Positions 59,500 through 64,000 of a DNA stretch of 64,000 nucleotides are shown one piece after another; the stretch's first letter is position 1, and each line of letters starts with the position of its first letter. Source of the DNA: Coccinella septempunctata (taxonomy: Eukaryota; Arthropoda; Insecta; Coleoptera; Coccinellidae); NCBI RefSeq assembly GCF_907165205.1, contig NC_058196.1, forward strand, positions 21,618,501 through 21,682,500. The letters run 5' to 3'. Below the pieces are notes generated by a model. The model saw nothing but the letters and a program-made list of their open reading frames with translations. It ran no database searches and had not been told where the DNA came from. The position numbers and the translations under genes are program-made.

Positions 59500-60492
59500 C
59501 AAGGTTAAAATTCAAAAACTTGCCAGTCCAATAATGTCACGACAAGGATTATTTCAGAGAAAATGCCGAAACAGGTCAATTTCTATTCGTAGGAGGACAT
59601 ATTTTGAGCAGAATTATAAGCCCAAATCTCCTCAACCCTAGGTGTAGGAGCTATCACCCCTAAATTCTCAATAGGGAATAGAGGGTGAGCTATACCTCAA
59701 TTGTAAGATCACTTGACCCTCTTCATGAATACTATGGTTTGCAAATTTTTATTGAGTCCTTGAAGTAGTTACAGGGGCTGACAATTTGAATACTTGCCAG
59801 GCCAATTATGGCTCGACAAGGACGTTTTCAGAGAATATGCAGGAACAGGTTGATTTTTATTTGGAGGAGGACATGTTTCTATCAGAATTGTAAGCCAAAA
59901 TCTCCTCAATCTTAGGTGTAGGGGTTGTCACCCCTAAATTCTTGATAGGGAATAGAGGGTGAGCTACATCTCAATTGGAAGGCAATAGTATTATGTAGAG
60001 GGACATTGTCTTCGAATTGAGGTTTAGCTCCCCCTCTTTTCCCGATGCAGAATTTAGGGGTGGTAGCCCCTACACCTAGGTTTGAAGAGTATTCGGCTTA
60101 CAAGTTTGCTCAAAATTTGTCTCCCTTCCTTTGAAAATTGACCTGTTCCGGCTTTTTCTCTGGAAACGTTCTTATCGAGACATAATAATTGGCCTGGCAA
60201 GTTTTCAAATTGTCAGACCCTGTAACTACTTCTGGACTGCATAAAAATTTGCAAATCATAGTATTCATGTAGAGGGTCAAGTGATCTACCAATTGAGGTA
60301 TATCTCACCCCCTATTCCCTATTGAGAATTTAGGGGTGATAGCTCCTACACCTAGGGTTGAGGAGATTTCGGCTTACAATTCTGCTCAAAATATGTCATC
60401 CTACGAATAGTATTGTCCTGTTCTGGCTTTTTCTCCGAAATCATCCTTGTCGTGACATAATTGGACTGGCAAGTTTTTGAATTGTCACCCTG
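59500..60492. mobile_element. Self-nested palindromic element (four arms, two layers)
   Basis: The outer termini CAAGGTTAAAATTCAAAAAC (59500) and the complement ending CACCCTG at 60492 are flanked by TA. The inner termini CAGGGGCTGACAATTTGAAT (59772) and the complement ending GACCCTG at 60222 are also flanked by TA. All four arms share AACTTGCCAGTCC-type, CTACACCTAGG-type and CCTATTCCCTAT-type blocks. Two arms run in each direction, symmetric about ~59997. Non-coding. Confidence 0.8.
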
Positions 60493-60514
60493 TATGATTT
60501 TCACACAAATGAGT

Positions 60515-60580
60515 TTTCAAACCATGACACGCGTTTCGGTATCAAAATAGCATCTTCAGGTGGGTGAAGATGAACTACAT
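60515..60580 (-). repeat. Solo hammerhead-like repeat with a GUC cleavage-site triplet
   Basis: On the minus strand CTGAAGA at 60559-60553, 15 nt, GAAA at 60537-60534, C-GCGT-G, then UC at 60527-60526. Flanks CACCCAC and ATGGTTTG can form part of helix I. It lies 23 bp from the right end of the self-nested palindrome. Confidence 0.5.
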
Positions 60581-60639
60581 CTCTGACGGATCCCGTAATC
60601 AGGATAATATTCTTGAAATAATTCTCACAATTACAGATT

Positions 60640-60960
60640 TCTGATTTAACGTTCGGCCGCTTTCTCAAATTGACTATCAGTCTTTTGGTTAATTTTAAGC
60701 GCTACCGCCGAGGCGCAAGGGACGCAGCTTGACGCGCAGCTGTTTTTCCGTCGTAAACCCCCCGTTGGAGAATTATTACCCCCAATACTTTTCTATTAGG
60801 GCGTTAAACGCCCGTTTCGAATTATAACACGGCTTCAGGTTATGCCGCTATAAAAATATTACGACGGACTAATACCTGGCTTTAATTTAATTTCGGAATG
60901 TCAGAATTTCGCCGGGCGGGCGGGCGGTTGCAATTTCGTCCGCCCTGGAACGGTACTAAT
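60640..60960. other. CpG-richer stretch upstream of mub
   Basis: CpG-dense segments (CGCTACCGCCGAGGCGCAAGG near 60700, GCCGGGCGGGCGGGCGG near 60910) within AT-rich DNA, ~3.5 kb upstream of the mub ATG exon. It could be promoter-proximal or a 5' noncoding exon; no TATA/Inr or donor was convincing. Confidence 0.3.
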
Positions 60961-61727
60961 ATACGGGACTCCCACAATGAGAAATTCTCCTTAATATATT
61001 TCAGTTATCTGAATATTAAATTCGAAAAATGCGCTTCTTTGGAGCGCCGACGAATGATTTTGGAGAATGTGGAATATTTAATATTGAGATACTGTGAGCA
61101 AGTTGATGAATATTTCCGGAAAGGGGGTATTGTTTTTATGGAGAAGTGACCTTATTGTTTTTTATAACGTTTGTCGTGGATACCGAGGCGTTTTAAGGGA
61201 ACACTTTGGTATGCCTCAACATATATGCGTATGACAGCAATAGCAGTGTAATTTCATTTTCTTCAGAAAGAGGGTTGAAAAGGTATATGGGGAAGAATTA
61301 TTACCGGGAAAAGCAACAACAAAGCCAGTCCGAGTGCATTTTTTTTCAATAACGAACCATTGAAATTGAAATAAAACCACCAAATTATTCTAAGCTCGCT
61401 TTTTGTGACATGTTTGTCCCGAAAAAATAACTACTGAAAATTTCACACTTTGATCATTTCTATTTGGTTTCTACTAGATTCACTCTTGATCATAATTTAG
61501 AGCGTCCAGATTGTCTTTTATTCAGTTTAATTCTCAGGCAATTTCTTTTACACACCCAGACTCAATTGTCTCCTTGATTTTTCTGAATGTGCTCAGATAT
61601 AATCTTTGGTGTCAAATAAAATGTAGGTACTTATTATATTTTTTGTGTGAATGAATAAATATCAGTAAGGAGTTCATTATCAATTGGTCAATATGTAACA
61701 CTGGAACTCAATCAGATATCAAAAATA

Positions 61728-63246
61728 CACTGCGCAAAAAAATTAACGTACATTATGGAAATCTCAAATTTATTCTACAACTGAAGAAGTTCTCAATGAT
61801 AATTATTTTTATCAGAATTATGCATGCATATGTTATCCACTTTCAACGGTTTTCTTCAATACAGATGTTTTTTCCCAGCAGGAATAAAAAAAGATGATTT
61901 TATTAGATTTTGAATGTATTGACTTCATTCTTAAATCAGTTGTTCTCGATCAATTATAGTGATCAATAGTTTTTCTTTCGTTTGATTTTCTACACTCGAT
62001 CGCTATGCAACGCGAAACACGCAATTTGACCCAAGAGGAATGTGCCCAAGCGGTAGTTTCGCGAGAAGAAGGGTGGACATACACAAGAATTGCAGAAAGG
62101 TTTGGAGTTTCCCATACAAGTGGATCCAGAATGTTGCAGCGATTCAGGGAGACAGGTATGAATGTCCGAAGACCAGGACAGGGTAGACTACGGGTAACAA
62201 CTGCCATTCAAGAACGTTACTTGAGAGTTTCTTCGTTGAGACAACGGTTTGCAACCGCTCGCCTCCTTCAAATTCAGCTTGAGCAAACTCAAGAGGTGCA
62301 AATTAGCACTCAGACAATAAGAAATCGACTCAGAGAATATTATTTAAGGCCTCGTGTCGCGGCAAGAGACCCAGCTCTTACCCCAGCCCATCGAAGGGCT
62401 CGTTTGGATTTTGCGAGAGAGCATATCCATTGGAAAGAGGCCGATTGGGAAAGAGTTCTCTTCACAGATGAGTCTAGATTCTGCCTCTACCATGTGATCG
62501 ACGTTCCCTCGTATACAGACGTCCGCATGAAAGATATGCTCAGTGCAATTTCCTGAATACTACTGGTTTCGGGGGAGGATCGATTATGGTATAGGGTGGA
62601 ATATCTTCGACTGCTCGCACAGACCTAGTGGTCGTTGATAATGGAGCTATGAATGCTGATAAGTATATAAGGAACATTCTTGAAGAGCATGTAGTGCCAT
62701 TTGCCCCATACATTGGTGAAAATTCCATTTTTATGGACGATAATGCCAGACCCCATCGTGCGCGCATCGTTCAGGAGTACCTTGAAGAGTTTGAAGTCTC
62801 TCGAATGGAATGGCCAGCAAGAAGTCCAGATCTCAATCCGCTTGAGCAGGTTTGGGACAACCTCAATAGAAGGCTGAGAAGTTCAGAAAATCATCCAGCT
62901 ACTCTTAATGACTTAGGAAACCAACTCGGAGAAATCTGGGAAGGATTAGATCAGAACATTTTAAGATCACTTATTTTGAGTATGAACCATCGTTGCCGAG
63001 CTGTAATTAACGCAAGGGGTGGAAATACCAAGTATTAAATCACTTATCAGCATTTCAGTATTTTGAAAATTGTTCATTCCTCTTCTTTCACATAAGATTC
63101 GGTGAAATTCTGAATTTTTCTTCCATTTAATGTGTCTTGTTTCGTTCAAAACCTTCTCGATAGAACATAAAAAATAAGTTATAAAGTCAGTTAACTTTCA
63201 TTAAAATTGAGATTTTCAGAATGTGTGTTATTTTTTTTGCGCAGTG
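61728..63246 (+). mobile_element. Tc1-like DD34E transposon, copy 2 (full length, inactivated)
   Basis: 1519 bp between TA duplications (61726-61727, 63247-63248). Termini CACTGCGCAAAAAAATTAAC and the complement of CACTGCGCAAAAAAAATAAC at the right. It is closely similar to copy 1 along its length and has no nested insertion. The element is complete in structure, and its transposase has only small lesions. Confidence 0.92.
62005..63038 (+). pseudogene. Tc1-like transposase, two lesions
   Basis: The start MQRETRNLTQEECAQAVVSR at 62005 is followed by the paired HTH domains, then FTDESRF with the first catalytic Asp. One base is missing at about 62493 compared with copy 1, and the frame is lost. 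Further on, a TGG codon in the VWGG motif has become TAG (about 62592). The C-terminal part (62628-63038) carries MDDNARPH and SPDLNPLEQVW with 34 residues between the second Asp and the Glu, and ends at GGNTKY. About 340 residues in all, a usual Tc1 length. Confidence 0.9.
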
Positions 63247-63385
63247 TATATACACAGATTCTTTGACGCAATCTAGATGATATCCATTTTAAGTTTTCAT
63301 GAGCTATGCGACCCCTGGAAACATGACACTGAAGTTTTTCTAAACTTTGAATATACCATCTTAACAATGAAACTAACCTACTATA

Positions 63386-64000
63386 GAGGGTGAGTCTTTG
63401 ATTCGTACAAATATTTAAACAGTATTATTTAAACAGTATTATTAAACAGATTCTTGAGGTCAAAAGAAACACTTTTTTTCTTTACCATTTTTTCCGAATA
63501 AAAAAATGTACATTTTTTAACAATAACGTTATTGTTAGTTCTATCTCACAAACGGTTTTATCGAATGACGGAAAATAGTTTTTCATTTATTAAGATTTGA
63601 TGAATCTTTTTCGAACACAAGATATCAACCACGTCTTCCAGTTATGATCATTACGTACCATAAAAATACCAAAAATTCAAAGAACCCAACTCTTTAAAAT
63701 TAGTTGGACGCTATCTGATGAATATTTGAACGTTTTGTAAAATAAAAGTATTCTTCATATTTTCTCGTATAATGCGACGTTTTCGAGTAATTTGATGTAC
63801 AAAAACAGAAAAGTATCTGTGAAATTTGAAAAATTCGGTATTTTGGCTGAATTCAACTCTGTTTAAAAAATCCACAGATGTGTAGAGTCATAGATTCAGC
63901 TAGTAACTCTGACGGTAATTTTGTTTTTCCAGGGGTGGTACAGCTCATTATGAGAATTTAAAATGGCTATATTTTTTTAACAGGGCCGTATCGAAAAAAA
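63386..64000. mobile_element. Family B element, cut by the window edge
   Basis: Starts GAGGGTGAGTCTTTGATTCG after TA. It includes a short local duplication of TTTAAACAGTATTA, then GATTCTTGAGGTCAAAAGAA and the CACAGATGTGTAGAGTCA block. The right end lies outside. Confidence 0.65.

Noticed and set aside
59497..60494. The repeated units considered as a CRISPR-like or satellite array
   Set aside because: The units are in opposite orientations with TA-flanked inverted termini, which fits nested transposons and not a regular array.

Overview
This is a nuclear window from an AT-rich insect genome, most likely a beetle. It has short exons in long introns, canonical GT/AG splice sites, arthropod-type core promoter motifs and a dense load of TA-flanked inverted-repeat elements. 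The order is inferred from the overall look of the proteins and repeats and is not proven. No prokaryotic features, tRNA, rRNA or CRISPR array were seen.

Two host genes are supported, both on the minus strand. (1) 1-5168: the 5' end of a fatty acid synthase paralog. A TATA box and Inr at 5168/5135 lead into a short 5' UTR exon, then five coding exons covering the first ~272 residues of the ketosynthase domain. The gene runs off the left edge. The residue at the position of the catalytic cysteine is Trp, so this ketosynthase is probably not an ordinary condensing enzyme. (2) 22324-57392: a complete coding sequence for a three-KH-domain poly(rC)-binding protein, the likely ortholog of Drosophila mub (mushroom-body expressed). 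It has eight coding exons (1506 nt, 501 residues) over 35 kb. All phases close, and a strong internal donor in exon 5 predicts a shorter isoform.

Everything else is intergenic (5.2-22.3 kb), intronic or upstream of mub, and much of it is transposon-derived. Two copies of a DD34E Tc1-like transposon (33459-36155 minus, 61728-63246 plus) are both broken. The first carries a nested second Tc1/mariner-type element. A jockey-like non-LTR retrotransposon fossil (26.0-27.3 kb) is split by a palindromic element. Several families of fold-back/MITE elements with TA duplications recur: A (29.7, 41.8, 50.1 kb), B (33.1, 45.8, 47.3, 51.2, 52.7, 63.4 kb), C (26.2, 45.2 kb), D (44.4, 54.0 kb, carrying decayed transposase C-termini), and single elements at 3.0, 12.1, 12.3, 23.2, 37.5, 40.0, 56.7, 58.1 and 59.5 kb. 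Some are nested at the symmetry axis of another palindrome.

The most interesting non-host signal is a hammerhead-ribozyme-like motif. It occurs four times with one fixed architecture (10.3, 10.6, 14.5, 60.5 kb) and once in a weaker form (24.2 kb). Hammerheads of this minimal-helix-III kind are known from Penelope-like retroelements, but no reverse transcriptase accompanies these copies.
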